Notes under the pieces: model-generated
The model's input: the letters and a program-made list of their open reading frames with translations, nothing else
Told to the model about the DNA's origin: nothing
Databases searched by the model: none
Position numbers and translations under genes: made by a program
Shown: one piece after another, positions 9,006 to 19,785 of the stretch
Numbering within the stretch: the stretch's first letter is position 1
Layout: each line of letters opens with the position of its first letter
Assembly (NCBI GenBank): GCA_038087015.1
Contig: JASBNA010000001.1
Location: forward strand, 1,302,001-1,366,000
Reading direction: 5' to 3'
Source of the DNA: Cerrena zonata
Lineage: Eukaryota > Basidiomycota > Agaricomycetes > Polyporales > Cerrenaceae
DNA: 64,000 bases

Positions 9006-12000
9006 ATGCGAATTCTCTTCTCACTCCTCCTCAGTCTTACTGTCTTTACATTTGCCGCATGGGCAAATGAAGATGTTCCCAAGCAGAAGTTTGACTATCA
9101 GGTATTACTTTCAATAGACATTGATACAGCATATGTTTGATACTGAGTGCATATCACAGAGCGACGTAACTCGTCTTCGAAAGATAGTGATTAACAGGTA
9201 TGTACCCTTAACACCCGAATTGACTTGTGTGAAGTAGCTGATATCGTCTATTAGTCTTTACTCGCACAGGTATGCTATACCAGACATCACATACCCAGTT
9301 CAAACTAAAGTAAACTGTCAAGGGATGTCTTCCTTCGGGAGCTGATCTCCAACGCAAATGATGCATTGGAGAAGCTTCGACTCACGTCCCTTACCGACAA
9401 ACAGGTGTTGAGCGGAGCAGAACACCTCAATATCAGCATCAAGGCGATCCCTGACAAGGATGGGTTTGGACAACTTGTCATCACCGGTATGTTCTTTACA
9501 TCGTCTGGGACCCTCGACACTCATATAGTATGACTTCATAGACACGGGTATTGGTATGACACCTGAGGAACTTACCAAGAACTTGGTATGATTTCGCCGC
9601 TATGTTTCCAAAGGTGATGTCCTAAATGATTGGAATGGTAGGGTACCCTGGCGAAGTCTGGTACATCGGAATTCCTTGCAAAAGCGGAGAATTCGGACGC
9701 AACTGGTACTGGCAACCTGATTGGCGCTTTCGGACTCGGTTTCTACAGCAGGTTTGTTACTCAATTTGTTAATTTGGAGAGGACGCTGGATATATTCTTA
9801 GTTTCCTTGTTGCTGATCACGTCCGTGTGGCTTCAATCGCTGCGAAATCTGAGAAGAACCCAAACCCTCAGCAATACATGTTCTCTTCGTCGGCGGATGA
9901 GAGCTCCTTCGAAATCTATCCGGATCCTCGTGGAAATGTTCTTGGACGTGGTACCGAAATTACACTATTCCTCAAGCCAGATGCGCTCGAATACTTGAGC
10001 ACGGAGAAGCTGGAAGAACTCATGTACGTATACGCCATCGTGCTATGCAAGATAATTTTGATCTAACATCCTAATATACAGTCATAAGCACTCGTCGTTT
10101 GCTTCTACGTTCCCCATCTATCTCCTCACCCAAAAATCAATCGAGGTCCCCGATGAGGATGCAGAGAAGACGGAGACCGAAGCGCCTATCCCCTCACCCT
10201 CTCCTGAATCTGATGAGACTGACGAAGATGAAGCCATCGTAGAGGAGACCATTGAGGAGGTAAAGAAGGAGGAAGAACCCAAGACCAAGACTGTTGCCGT
10301 TGACGAATGGGTTCAATTGAACAAGCAGCCTCCAATCTGGATGCGGTTAGTAGTTTCCTTTCACAGTGACAATCTCATTACTGATATTGTTTCTAGAGAC
10401 CCTAAGACTGTGACCGATGAAGAGTACGAGTTATTCTATCAAGTGACATTCAAGGATAACACCAAACCTCTCGCATGGTATCACTTCTCTGGTGACTCTG
10501 GCTCGGGTGTCTCTTTCCGTGCTATAATCTACGTCCCATCCTTCGTGTTCGTTGTCTTACTTCGATTTCCCTGAACTTGTCTGATTGTTTCGCGGATCCT
10601 TTTAGCCCCGAATCTTACTGGCAAGCTGGTATTCAGGGCGATGCTAAAGATGTTCGATTGATGGTTAAGCGCGTCTTCATCACGAACGATCTCGGAGAAG
10701 ACGCACTTCCCAAGTGGGCCAGCTGGGTGAAGGCCGTTGTTGATGGTGAGGTCCTCGATCATGATGATTTCGCTGCGCATTGGCTGATTGTGATATAGCG
10801 GAGGACTTGCCACTAAATGTATCCAGAGAGACTCTACAATCAACCAAATTCCTCAAACAACTCAAGACGATTATCACGAAGCGTTTGGCGCAAATCCTAG
10901 GACGCGTCCAAGAGGAGGAACCTGAGAAGTTCAAGGAGATTTCCGCGGTGTACAACAATGTATTCAAACTCGGTGCTGTTGAAGATTCGAAGAGTCGTGA
11001 GAAGCTGGCTGCATTGGCGAGGTTCTCCACCAATCAACGTAACAGCACTTCTTTGGATGAGGTATGTGGGAATGGATGGCTACGTGTGTGCTCGTTCTGA
11101 TATTTCCAACAGTATCTTGAGAACAGGAAGCAGGGTCAGAAGCATGTGAGTATTTTCGGTACGGTGTCAGGTAGCCTATCCTAAATGAAACTATCTAGAT
11201 CTTCTACCTCGCGGACATGGGCAAAGACACTGCCGTTCTCGCAAAGAGCGTTTTCATTGAGAAGCTTCATGCTCGTGGATACGAAGTCTTGTTGCTCAAC
11301 GATCCACTCGATGAGATCTTCGTCCAAAACATCAAGAAGTGGAAGTATGTGGTCGCTATACTTATACATGGATATTTTCTCATGACCTCGGTGACAGGGC
11401 TGTTCCTTTCCAAGATGTCGCTAAAGCCGGTCTTAAATTCGGCGACGAAAGTCCTGAAGAGGAGAAAGCCGAACTTGAATCTTTCGCCGAGCAATTCAAA
11501 CCCTTGTTGACTTGGCTCAAGAAGGAGGCTGGTGAACTTGTTCGTGATGGTAAGGGTCTTGCTTCTTCGGGAAGTTACTTAGTTAACTTAATTGGCGTGC
11601 AGTCATCATCTCCAACAGATTGGTCCTGAGCTCGTGTGCTATTGTCGCTGATGCTCATGGATACACTGCCAACGTCGAGAAGCTCATGAGTGAGTTTCCT
11701 TCCCCTTTCCGGTCCTGCCTCAACTAAACACTTTCCCAGGCTCCAATACAAGCCAAAAGAAAGGTTTCATTTATGAATACACCAAGAAACTGAAGTATTT
11801 GGAAATCAATCCTCGGTCACCCTTGATGGAGGGATTGCTTCGCCGTGTCGAGCAATTGCCAACTGAGGAAGAAGGCCGTGACTTGGATGCTGAAGACGAG
11901 CTTCATGAGGTCGCTTCGGTTTTGATTGACGGCGCCCTCGTCCGATCTGGCTTCGAAGTGCCTGATTCAAATGCGTACGTTACTATTAACTTGACTCGAC

Positions 12001-12289
12001 TCTCGAAGACTGTATCTGACTCTTTGTTAGGTTCTTCACTCGTGTCGATCGCATCTTGAGACGTTCGCTTGGTGTCTCTGAGACTGCACCGACAGATACC
12101 AGGGTAAAACCTGCACCACCAGTCGACCCGGAACTCCCTAGCGAGGAGGAGCTTGTTGAGGAAGAGGTACCTTTCCCAATGCCCCCACAACAGCCAGAAC
12201 AAGTCAAGTGGGAAGTTGAAGAGATTGACGATGATGACAATCTCATTGCTGACGTGAAGGTCGAGACTGCTCGACATGATGAGTTATAG
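9006..12289 (+). CDS. ER-resident Hsp90 (GRP94/endoplasmin-like) with HDEL
   Basis: The N-terminus is a signal peptide (MRILFSLLLSLTVFTFAAWA). The GHKL ATPase domain follows, with LYSHRDVFLRELISNANDAL, DTGIGM, GTLAKSGTSEFL and GAFGLGFYS. An acidic linker (Glu/Asp/Thr-rich, around 10140-10300) precedes the middle domain, with LNKQPPIWMR, VKRVFITNDLGEDALPKWA and LPLNVSRETLQ. The C-terminal dimerisation domain ends in a second acidic tail and HDEL, an ER-retrieval signal. This is the layout of GRP94, the Hsp90 paralogue of the ER lumen that folds secreted and membrane proteins. At least twelve introns were placed. One exon, 9255-9269, is 15 bases long and encodes SLYSH of the conserved ATP-domain helix. 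The frame is intact throughout. Start chosen because it gives the signal peptide. Confidence 0.93.
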
Positions 12290-12507
12290 GCTTAGGGCTT
12301 CTTGACTGAAATGTAACTTAACTGCCATAATGTATTCGGATTCCGTACTCTTCTTATCAAGTACTTTGCTGTAAGATTGAAGGAAAGCAGCTACGGACGT
12401 CAGGGTAGTTGGATCTTATGGGCGTTTAGTTATGCCGGTAGGCTCTCACGTCATTGCAATACTTGCAACCTACCATCACTGAGCACCCTTTACGCCGTTC
12501 AATTGCT

Positions 12508-15123
12508 ATGTCGGCACCATTCGTACCTATGACTGCGCCACCTCTTCCAACAGGTTGGACTGAACACATCAGTATGTTTCGAATAATTATGTTTCGCTTG
12601 AGTACTGTCACAAACATCTGTATTAGGTCCCACAGGTCAACCGTACTATCATAATGCTATAACTAAACAGTCGACCTATGCTCGGCCTATGCCTGATTTT
12701 GCATCACTTGCTCATGCATCCGTACCCGCTGCTCAACCTAAGAAGAAGAAAGAGAAGCCTCTCGTCAAAACACCAATTCAGGCACTGACTGGCTGCGTGT
12801 CGTCACGACGGAAGGGAATACTTTCTATACGCACAAGGTTAAGAAGGAAAGTCTATGGACTGTCCCGGACGAGATCAAGGATGCCGTGTCCGCTCTAGAG
12901 CAGGAAGAGGTGGAGGCAAAAGAACAAGAAGCCGAAGAGGCTGAGGAAGAGGCTAGGAAAGCTGAAGAAGCGAAGGAGGTGGAGAGGATTAGGTCAGAAG
13001 TCCAAGAAATTGTTGGGAAACGGAAGGCGGAAGAGGCTGTATTGGTGGATGAGGTGGTTATTTCAAAAAAGCCGAGAGTAGAGGATGTCGATGATGATGA
13101 AGACTCGGACGACGAGGAGAGCGAGGAAGAAGAGTGGCAGAAGGAAGCTGCTGCCCAGCTTGCGGCAGAGGCTGAAGAACAAAAACTGATACAAGAAGAA
13201 CAGAGAAAACTCGAGGAAGAAGAAAAAGCAAAACAGCTGGCTGAGGCTGAAGCGGCACAGAGCAAACAATTAAATATGCCAAACCGTGTCGACCTTTCGT
13301 TAGATGAGGCGAAAGCGCTGTTCAAGGTATGGTTCAAATCGCATGACTGAGAGACTAAACTTAACATGCTGTTTACAGACTCTTCTGCGCGAGAAGAATG
13401 TCAATCCGTTATATCCATGGGATACATCACTTCCTCTTTTTATTAACGATCCTCGTTATGTTCTTTTACCCTCGGTTTCCGCACGCAAGGAGGCCTTCGA
13501 TGAATATTGCCGCGACCGAGCGCGTGAGCTACGCGAAAATAAGGTCAAAGAAGAGAAGATTGCTTCTAATCCGAAGGAGGAGTTCGAACGTCTGTTGAAG
13601 GATGAAGTCAAAAGCACTAGGACGAGTTGGACAGACTGGCGGAGACAGTGGAAGAAAGATAGACGTTTCTATGGGTGGGGGAAAGACGATCGTGAACGGG
13701 AGAAGGTGTTCAGAGGGTATTTAAAAGAACTGAGCGAGAGTGAGACTATTTCATCTTGTAGTTGTGATTCTATTAACATGTTCTCCCCCAGAGAAGCGTG
13801 CAGCTGCACAAAAGGCAGAAACAGATTTCTTTGCTTTGCTCAAGGAGAGTGGGATTGCAAAACCAGGTACCATTTGGAAGGACGTAAGTCGAGTTTTCTC
13901 CTACATTCAAACAAAAGTACTCAATTTTGTAGGTAAAACGAAATATTGTCAATGATCCCCGATATGATGCAGTCGGGTCCTCCTCCCTTCGCGAGGAGCT
14001 CTTCAATGTGTACCTGAAAGCGCATGGAGGATCTGGGAATGAGGCTCCTTCACAGTCTCTCGAAGCTGAGAAATCAGACCCCGCACCTATGACCGAGGCG
14101 GAGAAAGAACGTCAACGTCGCGAACGCAAAGATCGTGCAGTCAAGGAACGCGAAGACAAAGTCAGGGCCGAACGTAATAAACTGGAGGCAGACATTCACA
14201 AGTCTAGGCAAGGACTCAACAAGGGTGAAGGCGAGGCAGAATTCAAGTGCGTCGCGTATTTCCATGCTATACTTTCTCAGGTACTTGGCGCCACTAACTT
14301 TCATTTTCATTTTTGTATAGAACAATGCTGACAGACGCGATACGAGATCCACAGGTAGGACATTGCTCAGACGATAATCAGTTTCTAACACCTTTTCCTT
14401 TTGCAGGTTACATGGGACTCTGTGCTTCCACAGCTGAAAACTGATCCTCGCTTCACTCAATCCATTCTCCCTCTTAACCAACAATTGCATCTTTTCCATT
14501 CTCATGTCGGCCAGTTACGTGCCAAACACCTTGCTGGCCTTTACAGTTTATTTACAGCACATGCGCCCTCACTGGCGACACCGTTTACTGACCTTCCCGT
14601 TTCTTCTCTTGTCCAATCGCCACCAGTAGCCAAATTAGGTTTCAATATCGACCGACTGGAAGACGAATTCGAAAAATGGCAGCGAGAGCGTACAGAACAA
14701 GCTCGTCGAGATTTCGATGAAATGCTTAACGAGAATGCATTTATCGAATTTTGGGGTCGTCTGGGTAAAATTGGTGGAAAGGGAGTAGATGAAACCATCA
14801 AGGCCGACGATATAGGAGAGGACTCGGAGGAAGTTGTCGATATGAAGCAGCTCGCCAAGACTGTTGATTTGAATGAGATGGTTAAGGTTCTAAAGGTATG
14901 GCACTCTCATTCATTTACGTTATGTTTAGCTTATGATGTCCCCCAAGAATGACAAGCGCTATCTCAACTTTGACCATGTTCCTGAACAAAGGGAGCGATG
15001 GCTTAGGGTAAGGTTCACGTTTACTTCTCGTCAGGGACAGCACTCAATACAACCGTCAATGTCTAGGAGCATCTCTCGCATCTTTCGGCTCCCAACCTCT
15101 CCGTACATGTCCCACAGCATTAA
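12508..15123 (+). CDS. WW/FF-domain transcription-splicing factor (TCERG1/CA150-like), with frame break
   Basis: The first WW domain is LPTGWTEHI joined by an intron to SPTGQPYYHNAITKQSTYARP. The second is GTDWLRVVTTEGNTFYTHKVKKESLW. A long Glu/Lys/Ala-rich helical stretch follows, then repeated FF-type domains (ALFKTLLREKNVNPLYPWD, FFALLKESGIAKPGTIWKDV, AIRDPQVTWDSVLPQL, a C-terminal FWGRLGK... unit). The architecture matches metazoan TCERG1 and fungal relatives that couple RNA polymerase II elongation with splicing in the nucleus. Seven introns restore frame. Near 12778-12781 the frame shifts: VKTPI should run into PGTDWL, but one base appears missing (CCAATTCAGGC where CCAATTCCAGGC would fit). 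No splice solution was found. The sequence ends SAPNLSVHVPQH. The exact orthology, TCERG1 versus a Prp40-like protein, rests on order of domains. Confidence 0.85.
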
Positions 15124-15849
15124 AGATAACTATTATAGTCGTCGTATCCGATCAGATGCTATGCGAGCCCGTTCGTGCTCGAAACGAACATGTACATTAT
15201 TGCTGCTAATATATGACAACAGGGATTATGCTAAACGAGAACTGAAGATGTTAACTTGCTCCAAATGTAAGGATTCTCTCACACATCGACCCATCGAGGA
15301 TATCCGAACATGGATAGTGGCTGTTAGTACGGGATCACCAACTCTTGAGATAAGTACTCTCCCACTGTCTCGACTGCTTATTCTTAGGGTGCCAAACCGA
15401 CGATTCAACTTCAAGGTGCGTTCTCATCCTTTCCGTTCAATGCCTATATCGAAATGTATCTTGTGAACCGAATTTGAAAACCTAAATATGTTTCGCTGCA
15501 AAGGTTGACTGTGGGTTTATAGATATCTTTGTTTCTATGGGTGGGAGTAACGTAAGTAAACAGGCAGTTCCCATCGCGTGTGGCACCGCACAACAGTTGG
15601 TAAGCAATACAGAACCGGACTTGTGACCTTAATATTCCGCAACCGACACTTGCCTCGTTCATATTCAAGACGCTGCTATTCTCGTAAAGTCCATACACGA
15701 GCAAATTGGATCGCAACGGCATGTTAATGATATCCGTTCGTTACGGTTTTATCTCACGTATTCGCTCTATATAAACCGTCAAAACTGATAAGGTGAATTT
15801 GAAGGCTTGGTTTCTCCGGCCCTACAAGACCATCGTCTTTAGTGCTGTA
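15124..15849. other. Intergenic, nothing supported
   Basis: About 725 bases between two plus-strand genes. The open frames (plus 14933-15466 tail, minus 15444-15722) do not show conserved motifs. A TATATAAAC-like element near 15770 could serve the following transporter gene. Confidence 0.5.
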
Positions 15850-18511
15850 ATGTCTCCGAGCGGTGTCGATCACAGACAGGACAACTCCACCACTCAGCAG
15901 GATGCCGAGGTAATGACTAAGAGGATTCTCTGGAAGCTGGATTTACATGTTTTGCCTTCTTTAACACTGGTAAGTTTTCCGAGAAGTTCGAACTCTATCA
16001 GAACTGATTCATAACTCACGCTGCTTAAGCTCTGGCTCTCGGCTTTCACAGTATGTTCCCACCAACATTCCCGTCCGTAATGTTGTCTGCTGAATCGTTG
16101 ACAGGACAGAACGAACATTGGAAATGCTCGGTATGTTATACGCCACACTTCCCACGCAAGCGTTTACTCATTGCATTGCATACAGCATTGCAGGGCTTGA
16201 GAAGGATACACACCTTCATGGCAATCAGTTCAATATATGTCTTGCAGTATTCTATGTATCGTAAGTGTCTTCCCCAAACAGCCCTATGAGATCCATGTCT
16301 AATGTATCCTTAGATATATTCTGGTTGAACTTCGTCAGTGTTTGATCGCAAAGTAACGACTGATGTACTTGGCTCACATCTCATAGCGTCCAACTTGATA
16401 CTGAAAAAAATGAAGCCGAGCCGGTGGTTACCGTTCTTGGTTATCGCTTGGGGGACCGTGACTACACTCAGTGGCCTGGTTCACAACTTCTCCGGTTTGA
16501 TCGCTATTCGTTTTTTTCTAGGTTTTTGTGAAGGGGGCCTTTTGCCAGGAATCGTATGTAACGTTCATTGTCTATTTATCTATATTGATCCAGGATTTCA
16601 GATGCTCTATCTCAGCAGCCTCTATAGACGCCATGAACTGCAACAACGGTAAGTCTAAACTCAGTATATCGTTTCATCAACTAGCTCATTCTCGTATATA
16701 GTGTGGGTATCTTTTTCGCTGCAGGATCGATGTCAGGTGCCTTTGGTGGTGCGTTTCATTACCTACTTCTCAGGAGCATCTGTACCAATAGCTTTTGAAG
16801 GCCTTTTGGCGACTGCAATTCTCAAAATGGATGGTGTCGGTGGACTGGCTGGCTGGCGATGGATCTTTATTCTCGAAGGACTCGCCACGATCATCATTGC
16901 CTGTTTGGCTGCATGTTTTCTTCCCGCTGATCTGGCAACCGCAAAGTTCTTCTCCCAGGAAGAGCGTGAATTTGCCGGTGAGTGCGTTATTGTAATCTGC
17001 ATCTCGTGTATTTTGTAACGGTGCTTTTAGTTCGTCGATTTGAAGTGGATCAAACCGGGGGAGCGACATTACACGTTTGGACATCTTCGGAACAAACTAA
17101 CAAACAAACCGACGACATAGAAAAGGATGTTGATGTATCGGTGGAGACTCCCTCCCCCGTTTCCTTAGAACAGACAGGACAAGAGCGGGAAATATTTGAA
17201 TGGGGAGAAGTAAAACGAGGTTGATTGCAATGTTAATTTTAGCGGCCTTATTTAACATTTCTTTATATTCTTGCAGCCCTTCGCGACGTTCAGGTTTGGT
17301 TACTCGCCTTGACCTATACTGGAGTTGTTGTCAGTCTATATTCATTTTCTCTTTTCTTGTGAGTGTTCATCATATTGGGTATATTTACTGCTAATTATTT
17401 TTGAAAGGCCAACCATTGTAGCTGGTGAAAGGCACTCCGTTTTCTTATATCAATCGGGACTCATTATACCATTTAGGACTGGGATATCGAGGAGGACAAG
17501 CACAGCTTCATACAGGTGGGTCTTCGGTACATATCAGTCAAGGCCTCGATATTCAAAGAGTGATTTAGTACCACCTTATGTGCCAGCCACGGTGCTTACA
17601 GTTGCAGTTGCCATTATTAGCGACAAAATGAAACTTCGAGGGCCATTCGTCCTCTTTTTTCTACCCATAGCTATTATCGGTTGGCATTTTCCTGTGTCTG
17701 TCGATTATTCCTGATATTTCTCACTATAATCTAGGCTATATAATATCTATTGTTGCAAAAGTACGTTGTTGGATTTGGTTCCAGAGTAACATCATTAATA
17801 CTTCGTACGCATAGAACAATACACAACGATATGTTGCAGGTCAGTCCATTATAGATCTTGCGTCTTCGCATGCTTGACTAACTGTCTCATAGTGTTTCTA
17901 ATTGCTTCTGGAGTGTACGTGTAACCCTCGCTCGAGTAGCTAATCAATTACAAGAAATACTTACAAGATCTAAAATAGCTTTCCATGCGGACCATGTCTC
18001 CTCTCGATCATCCCAAATAATGTGGCCCCCCACTATAAGCGTGCTGCCGCAACAGCTCTTTATTTGGGGTCTTCTAACTGCGGGTGAGTAACATATATAT
18101 ACTCCCATCGTATTGCTCGTGACATCCAACTTGGCAGTGGTTTTATTGCGACATTTATCTATACTTCAGGCAAAGTTTCATACTTTCTACTATGTCTTAA
18201 AAGTTAACATGGCAAGTTTATCGTAGATCAAGCACCCGCATACATTCGAGGACATACAATTACTGTCTCATTTCTGGGAATGGCTTGGGTGTTTATTGCT
18301 CTCAACGTGTAGGTGCTAGTAATTGTAATACTAATACTGTGACATATCTCACTCTCTTCTACTTCCTAGGGCGTATTGCTACTGGGAAAACCGAGCAAGA
18401 GCTAGAGGGCTTCGTCAGAATAACATTCAACAGTATCAAATGTCACTGGATGCTGGAAAGACTCGCGTTCCAATGGGGGACCGTCATCCAGACTTCCGCT
18501 TTACCCTTTAA
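15850..18511 (+). CDS. MFS transporter, anion:cation symporter (Dal5/TNA1-like) family, copy 1
   Basis: I could join 21 exons into one intact frame. The protein shows the Dal5/TNA1-type signatures: WKLDLHVLPSL before helix 1, DRTNIGNARIAGLE with NQFNICLAVFYVSY, VELPSNLILKKMKPSRWLP, RFFLGFCEGGLLPGI, GWRWIFILEG and, in the second half, ALRDVQVWLLAL, VPPYVPATVLT, SDQAPAYIRGHTI and a soluble tail ending DRHPDFRFTL. About twelve membrane helices are expected. Family members import carboxylates or vitamins (nicotinate, allantoate, pantothenate, biotin) with protons at the plasma membrane; the substrate here is unknown. Several exons are only 21-30 bases. The intron near 18170-18225 uses GC-AG instead of GT-AG. 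The paralogue downstream has nearly the same intron positions. Confidence 0.9.
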
Positions 18512-19785
18512 AAGAATAACTCATGAACCTTTTCAAGAGGATTTCCACGACTTTATGGAACGATAAGTACTACGATCGCCGTTGTAATATGACTCATAGA
18601 ACGTTGACACGATGCTGTTGGAATTTGATCGTACCTTTGGAGTTGGCATTCATGTGCGTCTTGAGTCTTTCAATGTACTGTCTTCATGACAAAACCGAAT
18701 GACTTTGTTAGTGTACCGAGAACGAGATGTGTGAAAACACGCTCGGGTACTCCATGCATTCCGATTTCAATGAAGCCGCTGGGTATGTAACACCTGACAT
18801 ATCGTTCCACCCGAGCCCGATCTCTTCCAGGCACGTAGATCTTCAACGATTCTTTGAGCCAAGACAATTCTGAAGGTTCTTAGCGGCCTCCGCTAGTGTG
18901 GTAAAATTGACACCTGAGAAGGTCGTTGGAAAACATTTTGATTCCATTACCTGCATTCAGGAGATTCTCTGCGATCATTTGATGAGTGAATATTCATCGG
19001 TGACAGAGCGTTGATCCACAAGGTCACCTCCGAGTCAGGTTTCCTCCGTTACTGCCGTGGGTGTTACACAATTCAGCTCATGATCGTTAAATATGCTCAT
19101 TCTTGCATATGACAGGTCTTTCAGTCAATATACAGTCTTGATAGGGAGGCTTAAAAGGTCAACATACAATAGAAAGAAGATGTAAGTGCTATTACATTCG
19201 AAGATGCCTAATATTTATGCAATGTTACCCCACAGTCTTGGCAATTATTTGTTTGATGCAGGATGCGGGGTAGGTGCGGACCGATGGAGACGCTCTATTA
19301 ATAGAATTCTTGCCCGCATTCTCATATCATACTTCATGTTCTCACTGAATAGTCTAAATTCAGCACACCCTTCTCTCATTCAGTCTCACCGACTTCGTAT
19401 GCCTTACGAGTCCCTGACTTCTCAGAAGAATATTAACTCTCAACTTCCTATGTTTAGCATATGGTATACGACATCCGGTTCACTGTTTTGGATAACGAGT
19501 GCACGGTTTTCCGTACCTCCATAACAAATACCGTGCATTGGGATCAAGTTTCACCCCGAGCTTGTGACCACGCCAGAGCCCTAACGCTGTTTCCCTAACG
19601 CTGGTTCGACAGCTGTAGACGCTTTTGGGCCGGTGAGGTAAACCCTGAACGGGGGAGGTGATGGTGCTAGGAGGATCATATCCAGGGGGTTCACTGGCGA
19701 TAAGTCTCACGTCCTTGTCCTATATAGACTGACACTCCGTTGCAATCCACCGGACCTCCGCCTTTTGACCCCGTAGTCTGACAGT
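18512..19785. other. Gap between transporter copies
   Basis: About 1.27 kb. Apart from the decayed fragment at 18670-18960, nothing is recognisable. The region might also hold a 5' exon for transporter copy 2. Confidence 0.4.
18670..18960 (-). pseudogene. Possible decayed coding fragment of unknown family
   Basis: Protein-like blocks occur on the minus strand in different frames. They are AENLLNAGNGIKMFSNDL, then SGVNFTTLAEAAKNLQNCLG in another frame, then a frame containing SWLKESLKIYVPGRDRARV and IPSGFIEIGMHGVPE that stops at 18670. Complementary blocks broken by frame changes suggest a gene remnant. I cannot name the family. It may also be chance composition. Confidence 0.3.

Noticed and set aside
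12825..13367. Long minus-strand open frame, very Ser-rich
   Set aside because: It is the antisense of the Glu/Lys/Ala-rich helical part of the TCERG1-like gene; low-complexity codons produce such mirror frames.
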